From positions 124,001 to 188,000 of the forward strand of contig JAREIK010000500.1 of assembly GCA_029783825.1 (NCBI GenBank): a stretch of 64,000 nucleotides of DNA. The letters are read 5' to 3'. The DNA is from Sapria himalayana. Its lineage: Eukaryota > Streptophyta > Magnoliopsida > Malpighiales > Rafflesiaceae. The notes under the pieces were generated by a model. It had not been told where the DNA came from, made no database searches, and saw only the letters and a program-made list of their open reading frames with translations. The translations under genes were made by a program, and so were the position numbers. Positions 1-14,049 of the stretch are shown here, piece by piece (positions within the stretch are counted from its first letter, which is position 1; each line of letters opens with the position of its first letter).

Positions 1-2830
1 TTGCTTTTGTTTTTCTCCATCAACAACTCCAAAATATAGTTTTCAACTAATGGTTTGTCAATCTAGTACAAATAAGTCTGTTCTTCCTCTATATCATTGC
101 TCCTTCTTGTCTTCATTAGTAATGTCAGAATATCATCTTCAAATGATAGTAGGTATGCCTAGTATGAATATGTTTTTTGTGGTAGTTGTTTTGGACTCCT
201 ATATTTTTGATTTTTATGATTTCGAATGTAAGGATGATAGGAAGTATTGAATTTATTGTAATGTCCATAGTATCGCCCATTCTTTTGAAAAAATCATCTC
301 TGGTTTATCAATTTCTAGGTCTAGAAGATTTAACTCAGTCCTAGAGCACTACTCAGCAGATTTTGATATGGTAACTACAAAATAAAAAAAAATTACGTAC
401 AACACAAATGCAATATAAATACTAAGTAAAAATCACATTCATACAACTTGAAATGGAACAATCCATTTGCAAGGACAATTATGCAAACTCAAGTTGACTA
501 TCAAACTATAAACACAATCCTTGGAAATGATGCTAAAATTTTTTGTGTGACTTTGAGATTGTACCAAAACTTATAATTAGTTGATATTATCCCAAAACAT
601 AGTTTAGTGAGGATGTCTTATCTATTATATCTCTACACTAGTATATAAGTTGTATAAGTACTAAAGTAAACTCAAGTCTAGATATCAAATCTGCTTGAAT
701 TTTTTTGATTGTTTGATTTATCAACAATGAACTAACAACTATATAAATTAAATAGATATTATTGGTCTGGGAGGATATACTTAGATTCTAGGATTAACAA
801 ATGCACTTGTATGTGATAATATTTTTTAGTATTTGATCAATATCCATTTTTAGTTATTGAACAAATGGTAGATTAGTGTGAAACTACATGTATGCTCACT
901 TAGCATATAAGGTCATCATCATCCATTAGATTATTACCATCAAGGATGATCCCCTCATAGTTATCTCTTGGTATTTTGATACGGAAATAACATATCATTC
1001 TATGCAAGAGTCATTCGAAGATCTACTCCTTTTAGATAATACTTCAACTAACCTTGATGATTATTTCATGTATATAATTATATTCTCCGATCTTTAATTA
1101 TCTCAAAAATATGAGATAATTTGGTATTAATTGCATTTGTACTTTCATCTTCGTTAGTTCCATTAGCAAAATAATTAAACATTCATCTTCCCACAAATCT
1201 TACCTATGAAAGCCATACATGGATGAATGATTTACGAAATTGTCACTACCATATGAGTCTTGCCTAATTTCATGTGTTCCATGATATGTATGTCATCATC
1301 CACGATAACCGATACATGAATCTTACATTATGGTGAAACTCCTAGGTAAGATTTTCAATTTAATCCCTACATTACTCAAAAGTTAATTCTTCTAGATAAT
1401 ACACAATGAATTGGTTCTTAATATGTTCATGCTTTTGGCTTTGTGAGTGCCATACTCACAACATTAACATATCTCAACTTTAGATTTTCACACATTAGTT
1501 TATCTCACATATTAAGAATATATGAGATGCTAGTTTCTTTTAATTGAACAATGTGAGTATGTCTCATGACTTACATGTCAACATCTACCATGGCTAACAT
1601 GCATAAATTGATGTATTCATGAAAATCATAATTTTTGGTTCTAAATTGCATTCATATCAATCAATATCTAAAGAACACATTAATATAAACATAAACTTAT
1701 AAAATCAATAATTCATCATGTCATTACATTTCCAACCCTAGAATTTGATTTATCTGGTCATTAAGAATGAAATCACATGAGATATGATGAGAAACATCAT
1801 GTAGATTTGAGGGTTCCCAATGAATGCCCAAATAATTTTATAATCACAAAACCCTAATTACAATCAAGATTTGATTGTTGTTCACCTTGAATTTTCTATT
1901 AATTGGGGATAAATCTTCATCACCTAGGGTTCTTGGCTTGCACAACGTGTTCCTCTTCTCTCTTATTTTTTTCATTTTATCTAACTATGGCTTTAATACT
2001 TTGGAAATTATGTGATACTTTAAGTTGGAAGTTATGACACAAATTTAAAGTCATGACTTTTGCATCACTTTGTATCTCCTTTGGAGCACCAATGTCATGG
2101 TACAAAGAATGACCACGATGAATGCTTATATTTTTGTAACACAAAGTCACATTATTAGGAATGACTATAATTTTATTCTTGACTTTGTGAACTAAGTGTC
2201 ATGACATTAGGATTACCATGACTAAGATTTAATTTTCTATTATACAAAATCATGGCATTGAGATTGGCTATGGCCCTGGTCTTGTTTTTATGATCAAAGT
2301 GTCACGGCTTTGAGATCACTATGATGGAGATAAAAAGTATCTGTAACATAAAGCCATGGTGCTGGAGCCGGTCGTGACTTTAGTATTATCTTTCTTGACC
2401 ATAGAGTCTCAGCATTGGAAAAAACCATGACAAGAGTAATTACTCACTGGAATAAAAAGTAGTAGCAGAAAATGATATTGTAACTCACATCACTTGATTT
2501 TTGGCTCAACTTTAAATAAGTCATGACTCTACAATGTGTCATGATTACTTGTACCATTAGGGTACTCTGCTATTATGATGTGAAAATAACATTGTGACCA
2601 AAAAGTAGTTTAGAGCTGGTGTGTCCATGGCTCCAAGAAAATATCATGTCCATAATGAATGTGTGCATAGTGAAATGATTATTTAAACTCAATGGTATAG
2701 TGTGACATACAAAGAATACTAAGATTATTTTGGTCGATTTATGACCAAGAAAAAATGTCTTAACTGCTTAAAACTAATTTGAAAGGTATACATAAGTCAT
2801 GACAAAAGAATTATCATGATTGTCCATCAC
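1..2830 (+). repeat. AT-rich dispersed repeat family, copy 1 (forward)
   Basis: Non-coding AT-rich sequence belonging to a family seen repeatedly in the first 24 kb. Landmarks in order are a stretch near 300-560, a 'gtctagatatcaa' word near 677, 'catatcattctat' near 990, 'cttctagataatacacaatg' near 1,390, then a 3' half (about 1,980-2,830) rich in GTCATGAC, GTCATGGC and similar words about every 30-60 bases. The same order recurs at 4.88-7.24 kb, 9.1-11.0 kb and 11.3-13.4 kb, and on the opposite strand at 2.98-4.65 kb. No open frame of substance or known transposon protein is present. The left end lies outside the window. Class unknown. Confidence 0.6.
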
Positions 2831-2979
2831 TCCTCTACCCTACAATCCTTTTATCCACTAAGTCCACAAATTTCTCCAAAATTGTCTATAATTTCACTAA
2901 TATTCTTCATATCCTCTCAAAATATTTATTTAGTGAAATCTCTTTGTTAAATACTAAAATATATACAAACATGCCTATA

Positions 2980-4650
2980 TTTTACTCCCCAATGATATAA
3001 ATTATTTGGTATTTGTAGCATCGAATAGTCATGGCCTTCTTAGCACTGCAACATCATGCACCAAAGAAAAGTTATATGAGTGGCAATAATAGTTGATATC
3101 ATGAATTTATTACTCCATAGAAGATCTAACGAGACAATAAAGTTATGACCTCAAGCCAGCACTATGAATTTCAACCTAAAGCATCATGTGGATCCCCAAA
3201 GTATAAAAATAATACTTAGAAAAATTCACAAAAAGAGGAGTGGGAAATTGAATTACAAGCAAATAGTACACACAAATCCTATGCAATGCAATTCCTACTT
3301 TCAATTAGGAGAAAGTTCTAGGAGAACATGAGTAATCTTTATTGGGAATAGGTTTCAAAACTTAAATTCTCACTTGGATATTTATTGGGAACCCTCAATT
3401 CCATGAGATACCTCTCAAAATATCTCGTATGAATTCTTATTCAATATTATGAAAAATTGAAATATAAGGTTTATTTTATGTGCTTGTGTAATGATGATTT
3501 GAGTTTATAAAGTCATGTTTATTGTAATGGCATGGTTTGGATGTTAATGGATATGAAAATTATTTAGATTTATGTGTATCAGCCATGACAGATGGTGACA
3601 TATAAGTCATGTGACATACTTACATAGTATGTTAGGAACAAATTAACAACCCTTCTAATCTTAATGTATGAGATACACTTGTGTGTGAAAACTCAAAATT
3701 GAGATAAGTTTAATCATTATAAGTATGATACTTATGAAGCCAAAAGTATGAATACACTTGCAACCATCCATTGTGTATATTCTAGAAGAATTGATCTTCA
3801 AGTGATGTGCATGTTAAGCAGAATGACTAACCTAAAAGTTTTCTAGCATAATATGTGAATCATGTGTCAATCATGGTAGACAGTGATAGGTATGTCATGG
3901 GATACATATAAGTAGAGGTGATTCATATGGTAGTGATAACATTGTAAATTATTTTTTCTTCTATGACTTATATAAGTGAGATTCAAGAGAAGATGTATAT
4001 TAATTATTACGAGTAAGATACTTGTGAAACAAAAAAAATACAAACTTATTTAGTACCACATTATTTTGTATCATTGAGATATTAGAGGCTGAAAAATAAA
4101 ATTGCATGCCCAAGATAATTGTCATGGATAGTTGATAGATTACCTAAAAGGAGTAAACATGTGAATGACCTATAATTATAATAACCCTTCATCTGTGATG
4201 AAATACTAAGGGTGATGAAATACTAAGGGTACAATTAAGAGAGGATCATCCTAGGTAGTGAAAGTCCAAGTATGATAATCACCTTATATGCAAAATGGGA
4301 ATAGATGCATTTTCACACTCATCAACCCTTCATCTGCTAAATAAAAATGACATTGCCTTATACTAAATAAAATATTATCATACATAAGAAAGTGAGCCAA
4401 TCCCATAGTTATTTTAGTATTTATTAATCAAACTACATATACAATTTCTATGGGATTAATATCTAAACTTAAATTTATTTTACTACTTGTATGAACTATA
4501 TACTTGTGAAGCTCCATTGTATGAGAAATAATCACCCAACTAGCTTTTGAGATCATGTCACAAATGAGAAGTTTTGACACAATAACAAAATTTCCACTTT
4601 AGTCACAACTTTTAATCCAATCTATAGATAAGCAATGAAACAATTGTCTC
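2980..4650 (-). repeat. AT-rich dispersed repeat family, copy 2 (inverted relative to copy 1)
   Basis: Reverse complement of the same family. The reverse complement of about 3,640-3,800 aligns over more than 100 bases with 1,395-1,530: both carry 'attcttctaga', 'acacaatg', a 'cttttggctt' word, 'tctcaa', 'tttcacaca' and 'tatctcaca/tatctcata' in the same order. Copies 1 and 2 therefore form a large, diverged head-to-head inverted repeat with its axis near 2.85-2.98 kb. No coding potential seen. Confidence 0.55.
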
Positions 4651-4879
4651 TCAAAAAAAAATTAGGAAAAGTCTTAACTTTGTAGTATTTGAACTAAGTC
4701 CATTCATCTACACCACATTGCACAACTCTAAAGAAAGTTGTCAAATGACTATTCGAATCTTTTGAAAATTGACTACTGAACTATAATTGTTGCACCATGA
4801 TTATCATGCTAGGATAAAACTCAAATTAGCTCACTTATATTGGTTTCATCTGAATCCAAAACTAATAATCCATCAAATT

Positions 4880-7240
4880 AGCTTCCAATAGTCTTCTAAG
4901 GTATGCTGAAAATTAAGTTGTTGTACTGCTTGTTCTTCACCCCTTGGTTGTTTCTATTACTACAAATATTTTCTCTCTTTCTAAGCTCTTTGTCTTAATA
5001 TTTATTTTCCTATTCTCTCAATTTCTAGGTTCAAAGAAAATAACTAGTTTTAGAACTTTCACTTATATGTTGTGGAGTGGCTACAAAAAAAAAGGAAAAA
5101 AATAGAACACAAATACAACACAAACAATAAAAAAATTGTTTTCTAAACAACTTGAAACAAAACTATCCTTTTATTAGGATAGTTACATCAACTCAAGTTG
5201 ACTAATCAAACAAAATGATTTCTAACAATAGTGCTAAAAACTTATTGTCGCTTATTTATAATTCCAAATTTGGAATTATAAATAATAAGTTTTAAAACTT
5301 ATTATTTATGACATAGTCCAAAAACTCATTGGGCAATTGATTTATCTAATAAAGTTCCACTAGTATATGCATCATTTATTTATTAAATGTTGACATATGT
5401 TTATATATTTATCTCATAGAAATTTTGTAGGTAGTTTGACCAACTAATAATGAATCAACTCATACTCGAGTTGAATAAAAAAACTTGAATTTTAGAAAGA
5501 AATTAGATTCTATGATTGACTCACTTTCTTGTGTATGATAATATTTCTTAAGTATTTATACAATGTTGTGCTAGATTATCAAAGAATAGTATAGTAATAT
5601 AAAAATACTTTAGTTCCCCATTTGTATACAAGGTGGTTGTCATTCTTAGACTATCACTACTATATATGATCCCCTTATAGTTGTACCTTTATATTTTACC
5701 AATAAACTACATATCATTCTATTCATGCTTCATTCACATGTCTACTCTTTTAGGCAATATGTCAATTGCCCTTGACAACTACTCTGAGTGTTCACTTCTA
5801 TTCTTCTACCTCAAATGTTAAAATATGAAATAAATGTGGTAGAAATTATGTTTGTGCTTTTAGCTTCATATATATCTTACTTATGTTAATTAACATATAT
5901 ATTCCCACATATATGAACTATTGAAATCACAAACAAAATGACTCATAGGGTTTTTACAAACTTATGAAACACCTCCACTTACATACATCCTATGATACCT
6001 TCCACCACTATCAATACACAACTCATCCTTAATGATAAAACTTTTAGGTTGGACATTCTAGATAAAACCCATTTCATTTAAAAGTTAGCTTTTCTAGAAT
6101 ACATATAATGGATAGATCAAAAATATATTTATGCTTAAGGATTCGTGAGCACCATACTTGAATCAATTAAACTTACCTCAATTTTGAGTTTTAACATATA
6201 GGTTTATCTCACATATAAAGATTATAAGGGCTATCATCTCTTTTATATCGTATCTTTTGAGTGTGTCTCATAACTTATCTTCAATTTCCACTAGGGCCAA
6301 CATACATAAACCAATGATATGGTGAAACCCCTAAGGTTTAGTTCAAATTCGCATCCACACCATCATCATTCAAATCACAGATATTACCATAAATGAAAAT
6401 TATACATTTAAATTATCATAATACGAGTATATTAAATCAACCATAGATATATATTTAGCTTTATATTGGGAAAGAATTTGTGTGAGATGTTTTGGTATTA
6501 AATCTTATAGAATCAAGAGATCTCAATGACATCCTAAATGAGGATATATGTCTCAAATTCTACTCCCAATCAGTTCTTACTTAAGTTTTTTTTAGATTTA
6601 TCCCTTATCAGGGGTTGGAAGTCATAAAGCTAAGGTTTTTCATGTTCTTGACTTGAAATCTAATTCCGTATCTTTTTTTATTTATGAAAAACTCTGAGTA
6701 TTTTTTTATACTTTGAGGCTCCATATGAATCTTTAAGTTGGAAAGTCATGATGCTAGATTGATGTCATGATTTCTTCATCTCTTTGAATCTTTTGTAGAG
6801 TATAAAAATCTTAGCAACAAAATATTTCAATGACAGAAGTAACTTTTCTCTTGAACACAAAGTTAAGGTGACATGAATAACATGATTAAAAATTTCTCTT
6901 TGGATCTTGATGTTGCGGTGGTAAGAATGATGTGACTAAGACATTTACTTTCTAGAACACAAAATCATATCAACAAGAATAGCTACGACTAAAAATTATT
7001 TAGAGTTATATAATTTTTGGTTCTATATTGATTAAGCCATAATACTAGAAAATATCATGAAGTTTTATATCATTGAGGTAATTGGTTACCATGATGTAAA
7101 AATAAAGTTACCAATATCATTTTGTTTTTAAAATATTATGGTCATGACTTCAAAAAAATGTGTCGTGATAGCGAAGATAATATTATATAATGAAAAGATT
7201 ATAATAACTCAATGATAGAGTCACAGCATACAAAATTATC
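4880..7240 (+). repeat. AT-rich dispersed repeat family, copy 3 (forward)
   Basis: Starts with the block also seen at 300-560 (words such as 'aatttctaggt', 'acaacttgaaa', 'actcaagttgact'), then follows the landmark order of copy 1: 'catatcattctat' near 5,710, 'tttaggcaatatg' near 5,750, a 'gtgcttttagcttcat' block near 5,850, and a GTCATGAC-type tail to about 7,240. A local perfect hairpin 'tccaaatttggaattata' sits near 5,260-5,285. No gene. Confidence 0.55.
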
Positions 7241-8840
7241 ATGGCTTATTTTCAACTCTCCTTAATTGTTGCTTTGATTATTAATATCTATATTCTCCAA
7301 TCAATACTTATAGCGAACAAACAACCTTATGGTCATAATAACTTTTGTGCTTTCAACTTCATTAGTATCTTACTTGCATCAATTAACTTATGCCAACCTA
7401 ACAAAATCAACAATGAAAGTAATCACAAGATGAAGATGGTCACAAGGTTGTCACTTCCTATTGATACACATCCTGTTGCATGTGTCTTGTAACTTACTTG
7501 TCAAAGTCTTTCACAACAAAAGCAAGTCCTCCATCGACTAATAAAAGCTTGGGTTACATGTTTTAAGAAACTCCCATATCCATCAATATTCAATATATTA
7601 CAAAACTATATATCATTTATTATAAACCATATTCATCATACATAATACATAAACTAACCCTAGGTTCCTAAATTAGCCTGACATTGGTGAGAGATTTGAG
7701 CAATGAAATTTGAAATTATCTTGTTGAATTGGCTATCTCGAAGGTAACATGCATTTAAGATCTAGGTTTCAATTTTGATTCCTAATCCCATTTGATTTGT
7801 ATTTAACTTATGATTTTGTTTCCCTACTCATGGTGGCATTATTATGCCTCCTATTCTCTTTGCTTTTTTATTTCACCAATCTTTTATTTTCTTCTCCTAA
7901 TCTTTACTTTTCTCCCTCATAATTTATTTCTTAGTTTCATCAAGTCCAACTATTTATATCATTAAGTCTAGATGATAATGAAAATTTAATAGGGTGATGC
8001 ATTGTAGCATCTTTAATGAGCTACATGTAATGATGGTATGTTGTTATCATGATAGCAGATTGAGTTGAATCACCTCTCAACATAATATCCTAGAATGTCA
8101 TGCAAAATGTTATGACATCATTATGCATGTGTCAAGATGGATGTCATGACACAAAAAGATTTAGTGATTAAAGGTAATCATGCCTTTCATTATGATGTCG
8201 TGACTTGAAAAGAATGTTATGACCAGAAATTACATTGCAATCTTGAAATATTGCAATTTTAGTTCTACAACAATAATTGCAAAACCTTGAAAAGTATGTA
8301 GTGACTTCATATGATCATTCAAGCATTGTTACAACTTCATTTTGATTTTATGATATAGATTCGATACTTTGGCAACAAGTTATTTAATTAATTTTACTAC
8401 CAAAAAAATATTTTAGTCAAATTGTAGTTATGACTCAGAAATATTATTATGATATTGAAAATTGTGTTGCTCATATGATAGAGTCATTATGTATAATAAA
8501 CATCATTACTAATATGCAGAGTCGCGACAAAGAAAAACTTGTCACAACTACTTCAAAAGGTATCTACTAGTATTAATGATGTCATGATATTGAAAATATC
8601 AAGACTTCTAATACTTTTGCACATCAATTTTGTATTTAACCATGTCTATCTTTAGTATTTAATTTATAGTTAATTTCACACCTTTTCATCAAAATTCATC
8701 AAAAATCCATTTTCATGAAATCTATTTTTTATGCCAATTTCTTATATAAATACCACATAAAATAAGTCAAAAATATCCATAAAAATAAGGTACTTTTAGT
8801 GCTGAATAACAAGCTTTCCTCTTACTTCTAGAAAATATGG
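7241..8840 (+). repeat. AT-rich dispersed repeat family, copy 4 (forward, 5'-truncated)
   Basis: Direct copy of 9,540-11,040. Shared successive blocks include 'caattaactta', 'atgtcttgt/tgtgtctcat', 'aaactcccatatccatcaa', 'aatatattacaaaac', 'ttcatcatac', 'agatctaggttt', a 'tgcctcct' segment, then a tail of GTCATGAC-type words, and finally 'tttgcacatcaattttgt'. It begins abruptly inside the family consensus. The 83-residue open frame at its start is not conserved in the sister copy and is not called as a gene. Confidence 0.6.
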
Positions 8841-9099
8841 GGGTGGTGGGCATGGGCTTCTTTTTCATGGAAAGTTGGCCATTAACACATACATATTTGT
8901 ATTAATGCAACTCAGAATTAGTGCTTAGTTTTTTCTATTATTTATTTAATCGATCTGAACAAACCCTAGCTTAGGAAATATACATGGAATGTGCCATTTT
9001 ATTGCCTATAATATTCAACAAGCATTTAATGAATTTCTGTAATTAATTTCTGTGACTTTGCTATGATGCCAAAAATATTATTAGTTCTCAACATGGCAC
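8841..9099. other. Spacer without recognised features
   Basis: AT-rich sequence between two repeat copies. Nothing recognisable as a gene, RNA or terminal repeat. Confidence 0.4.
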
Positions 9100-11040
9100 C
9101 AAAAACTCATTATGTGTATTTATACATATTAATTATACTCCAAAAATATATCAGTCATATAAGTAATAAAGTGAACATAAGTCCAGATATCAATCTCATA
9201 GGAATTGATCTTATATTTTGATGAAATTATAATGAATTAACTAAATTGCGTATATTGACAAGATAAAACCAAGTCTTAAAAAGATATTTAGGCTTTAAGG
9301 TTAGTTTAATTTTATCATGTATAATGATGTTTTCCTTTTGTATTGTAGTAATAAAATATATATTTGTTGGACGAAGGATAAGAAGATACAGGATGTCCAA
9401 TTTTTTTATTATCCTTGATGAGTAAATCAACCATAAGTTGTCACCACTATGGATAATCCTGTTGTGATTGTATGTTTATTATACTTATCATCATCTAACG
9501 AAGTTTCATATTTATCTAATAATTAGCAACTCCAAAATCCCAAATCCTTTTAGGCAATTCATCAACTCTCATTGATGGTTGCTTTAACCATGCATATCTC
9601 TATTCTCTGGCAAATACTTCTTGAGAACACACAATGATATGGCCATAATACCATTTGTTCTTTCGACTCCATTAGGACCATAATCACATCAATTAACTTA
9701 TATGAACCTAAAAATTTCACCTATGGAAGCCATCACAAGGGGAAGGTGGTCGAAGGGCTATCATTTCCTATCGATATGCATCTTTATGCTTGTGTCTCAT
9801 GGCTTACATATCACTATCTATTATAATCATCACAAAGCATCAACTGACATGTTGGAACCCTAGGTTAGACATTCTAAGACACTCTCATATCCATCAACAT
9901 TCAATATATCACAAAACCACAATTATTCATTACAAATCACATTCATCATACACATTTATATAAACTAATCATAAATTCTTAATTTAGCCTAGCATTTGGA
10001 AGGGATTTGGGAATCTTCCCATCAATTTTGGGAATCATCTTATCAAATTGAGTATTAATAAAGCTGATAGTGATTTATGATCTAGGTTTTAAATCAAGTT
10101 CCCAATCTAATCTCTTTTATATATGGCTATATTTTATTTCTCTACTACAGATGGCATTCACATGCCTCCTCTTGTTCTTTTCTTTTCCCACAAATCTTTT
10201 TTTCTTTTTCTAGTTAATTCTAGCTTTTATATTATTGGGCATCATCATGATGTTGGGTTAATATTGTGACAAAGGATTGAGTTGAATTGTTGTTGTAACA
10301 TCTTGTTATGGAATGTCATGACATCAGTAAGCAGGTGTGAGGATGATGTAATGATATAAAAAGATTTTATGACTAAAGTTAGTCATTTCCTTGAGTAGAT
10401 ATCAAGATGTGAAAAAAATATCATGATAAAAAATTACATCACAAATTGTACTTTTTATTCTGTAACAATAATGTTGCAACCTTGTAAAGCATCTTATGAC
10501 TTCATATTATCATGCAAGTATTATCACTACTTTATTTCTTTAAGGTGACCTAGATTTAATCCCTTGGCTTTCACAGCATGAAAAAAGTCATGATTGAAAA
10601 TATATTTGAGCAAATATAGCCATGATTCAAAAATATTATTGACCAAGAAGAAGGTGTTTCAATTTAGAAAGTTTTTGCCACTATGTGATATAGTCATGAC
10701 ATATAATGAAGGTCATGATTTAATATTTAGTGTCATAAATAAGAAATTCTTACCTTGATTACTTCAAAGATATGTACCAATATTAATGATATTGTTATAA
10801 TAAAAATGTGGCAACTTCAATTCAATGTTCTGCACATTAGTTTTGTGTTCTACCAAGTTTGTCTTTTATACTCAATTTATATCCAATTTCACTACTTTAA
10901 ATCAAAACTCATAAAACATATATTTTCTTGCAATACAAGTCTTTTCTACCCCTTTCTAATTCAAACATTGCATAAAACAAGCCTAATTCATAAAAACTCA
11001 GTACTTTAAATGTCAAATATTCCCTAAATGATTTATACTA
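9100..11040 (+). repeat. AT-rich dispersed repeat family, copy 5 (forward)
   Basis: Near-complete direct copy of the family. Its 3' two-thirds match copy 4 block by block. Its 5' third (about 9,100-9,540, with 'gtccagatatcaa' and 'cttttaggcaatt') matches the equivalent parts of copies 1 and 3. It ends with 'ctgcacattagttttgtg' near 10,830, also present at 8,619 and 21,823 in diverged form. Several short frames occur but none is shared with a sister copy. Confidence 0.6.
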
Positions 11041-11339
11041 TACAACAACCTCATGGAAAGCAGGTTCATCCAAATATCTAAGACATGTTGAATATTTCTC
11101 ATAATGAATCGACATCTTGCATTTTCTATAGAAAAATGTCACTCATGCTTAGCACTCATGATGTCCATCATTGTGCATCCTGACTGTTCTGTAGTCCTTA
11201 AGTAGATAGGTATACATCACAAATCAGTAAGGATTCGAAATGATTTGTAAAGTGGCTATTGCGAATTTTTTACAATACCTAATTTTTTGGTTAGTCACAT
11301 CCCAAAAAATTAGATGGGTGAGGGCCTCTCAAAAAATAT
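11041..11339. other. Spacer without recognised features
   Basis: Moderately AT-rich sequence between repeat copies. No coding, RNA or mobile-element signature seen. Confidence 0.35.
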
Positions 11340-13404
11340 TATTTCACAAGTATACATGTCGTACAAGTAATTAAGTGGACGTTTAGTCTAGATATCAATT
11401 GCATAGAGATTGCACACACATGTTTGATTAGTTAACCATAATTAATAGATGATCTAGTATGTACAATACATAATATTTAAGTCATAAATTTTAAATTATA
11501 GGGATGATTCTTATTTTTATTTGTGATGGAATTAATAAGTAGTCTTGTTGTGATTATGCTAAATTATAGAATAATGACTGGATAATTATGGAATAAGCTT
11601 TTGCCCTATGAGCATGTAAGGTGGTTATAAACTTTTAAGCTATTACTAAAGATGCATGGTCATTTCCTAGCTAACCCCTTGACACTTTACAACCAAGACA
11701 ACATATAATCCTTACTTAGAAGTTCATTTACAAGTCCTCACCTTTTAGTAACTCGTTAACCACCTTTAATAGTTGTTTCAAATATGTATTTTTATTCTTT
11801 GATATTTAGTATTTTTCTCAATGAGAATTGATGTTGTAATAGAAGCAATTACACTTTCAGCTTTACTAGCACCTTACTCACATAATTAATATATGGTTTA
11901 ATTTATGTTTTACTAGTAATATCTATACAACCAAATGTAACTCATAGTATTGTCATCATCATATGAATCATTAATATTCACGATTTCACATACCTTACCT
12001 ATCATTATCTCCCACTATGGTAGGTGACTCATACACTAAATGTGAAACCCTTAGAAAATATTCTATTTAATACTCAATATCAATTGAGAGTCAATTTCTC
12101 TAAGACATGCATAATGGAGTTGCCTATAAAAGTATTCATACTTTTTATTTCATAAGTACCATACTCATAACTATTAAATATATCTAAATTTTAGGGTTTG
12201 GCATATGAGTGTATCTTGCATATCATAGTTGAAAGGACTATCACTTCATTCCTACAATATGAGTTAGTATATTTTATAGCTTACTTATCACCATTCACCA
12301 CTTTAATTAAGCACGAACTCACCAATAGCCAAACCCCTTGTCTTAATTCTATTTAATTACTAAACTATATATAACCAAATAATATCACAATAAATATCAC
12401 ATTAAAGTATTGCATAAATATCCATCTTAATAAATATATTATACCATCTTTGGATTCTCCTTTTAGCTTGAAATTAGGAAGAATAACATATTAGACAAGT
12501 AAAAATTTATCTCATATGAATCCATATGCCTAATTTTACCCATTATAAGAATATAGGCTTTAAAACCTAAATCTCTCAAAATTTACTCAATTTCACTTTG
12601 ATTTGCCTCTAGTAAAGAGTTGAAATGTGTGGCAGCCTCCTAGGGTTTATACTTGTACCTTGTATCTCCTTTGTTGCTCATGGATCACACAGAAAATGAA
12701 GTTGTAGAGCCTTGTGGGTTATCATTCTCGTGCCTCTTATAAATCTCCTCTTAGATTCTTAGGATTTTTCTTATATAACCAAGTGTCTAGTAAATGTTTT
12801 TTAATTGGAAGTCATGGCACATAATAAAATTCATGGCTTTATTCTTGTATTTTATAACAAAGAGTTATAGTGCTTGATACAAGTCATGGCTTTAGTCTCT
12901 TTCCTTTACTTGATGGTTAAGATGTTGGGAAATATCATGATGACTCATTTAGTCTATATAATAGAAAGTCATGAAATTGGAATATGGCTATGACTAATTT
13001 ATTTTATTTTTATAATTCATTATTGTGATAATAAGAATTTTCATGGCTTGTGCATTTTATTTCTATAACCCAATCGTGGCATTAAAAAATGGTTATGGCT
13101 TTGGTATCTCTCTTAAGCCAAGAGTCATGGTTCTTGTATTAGCTATAACTTGAGTTTGGTGCTCTATAGCATTCTATTACTAGAAATCATGTTGCCAAAT
13201 CAGTATCATGGCTTTGAATTGAATTTTCTATGGTTTGGTTAAGCAAACATCACAACATCTAGGGGCTGCTATTACTTTTAGCACTAATGAGGTATTAAGT
13301 AGTTGTGATGTAAAGTTTATATCATTATTTTAAAGTTATTTCAAGCTAGTTTGACAGTGATATCAAAAAATCTTTGTAGCCAAATGAATGTGTTGTATAG
13401 AAAA
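11340..13404 (+). repeat. AT-rich dispersed repeat family, copy 6 (forward arm)
   Basis: Opens with 'gtctagatatcaattg' near 11,385, then the family landmarks 'cttttagtaactcg', 'tctctaagacatgcataatg' (12,094), 'catactcataa' and a GTCATGGC-rich tail to about 13,400. The reverse complement of 18,590-18,740 matches 12,100-12,260. The hAT element that follows therefore separates this arm from its inverted partner at 17.44-19.56 kb. Confidence 0.55.
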
Positions 13405-14049
13405 AGATTATGTCAACAAGGTGGTGTTGTGCCTGGCACAACCTAGTATGGCAGGCATGTCGTGGCTGACACAACACGACTAGATAATGGATGGTTTGGC
13501 ATGACTCATTCAGCCTGAGTCTCAGCAGATTCGGGCTAGATTATGCCTAGATGTGTCGGGTCATGCCGGATCGAGCTCGGAGATTCCAGCCTACGTAGGA
13601 CTAGCCTACTAGGTAGGTCGGTCATCAAGACCGGCTCACCAATTATAGATTAATGATTTTAAATTTTTTTTATAAATTTCAAAATTAAAAATACACATTA
13701 TGAGTTAGACATTACATTATTTATTTATTTCACATTAATCACAAAAAAACAAATTCATTAATACAAATCACAAAAAAGAAAATTTTAATAATCAAAAATA
13801 TCAAAAAAACACATCTATCAATATTTAACCATCATACGATCCAATCAAAAGATATAAAAAAATATAACATCATAACAATATAAAATAAAAATAATCAATC
13901 ATTATCAATATTCATGTGACAAGATATGCAAGTTCAATCCCAATGTCAATTAGTGTAAGTATGCAATTGATCATCATTCCGTAAGCATATAATGGTATCG
14001 CTAGTAGTGGGCTCAAACTCCTCAAACTCCCATGAGTCATCATCTGCCA

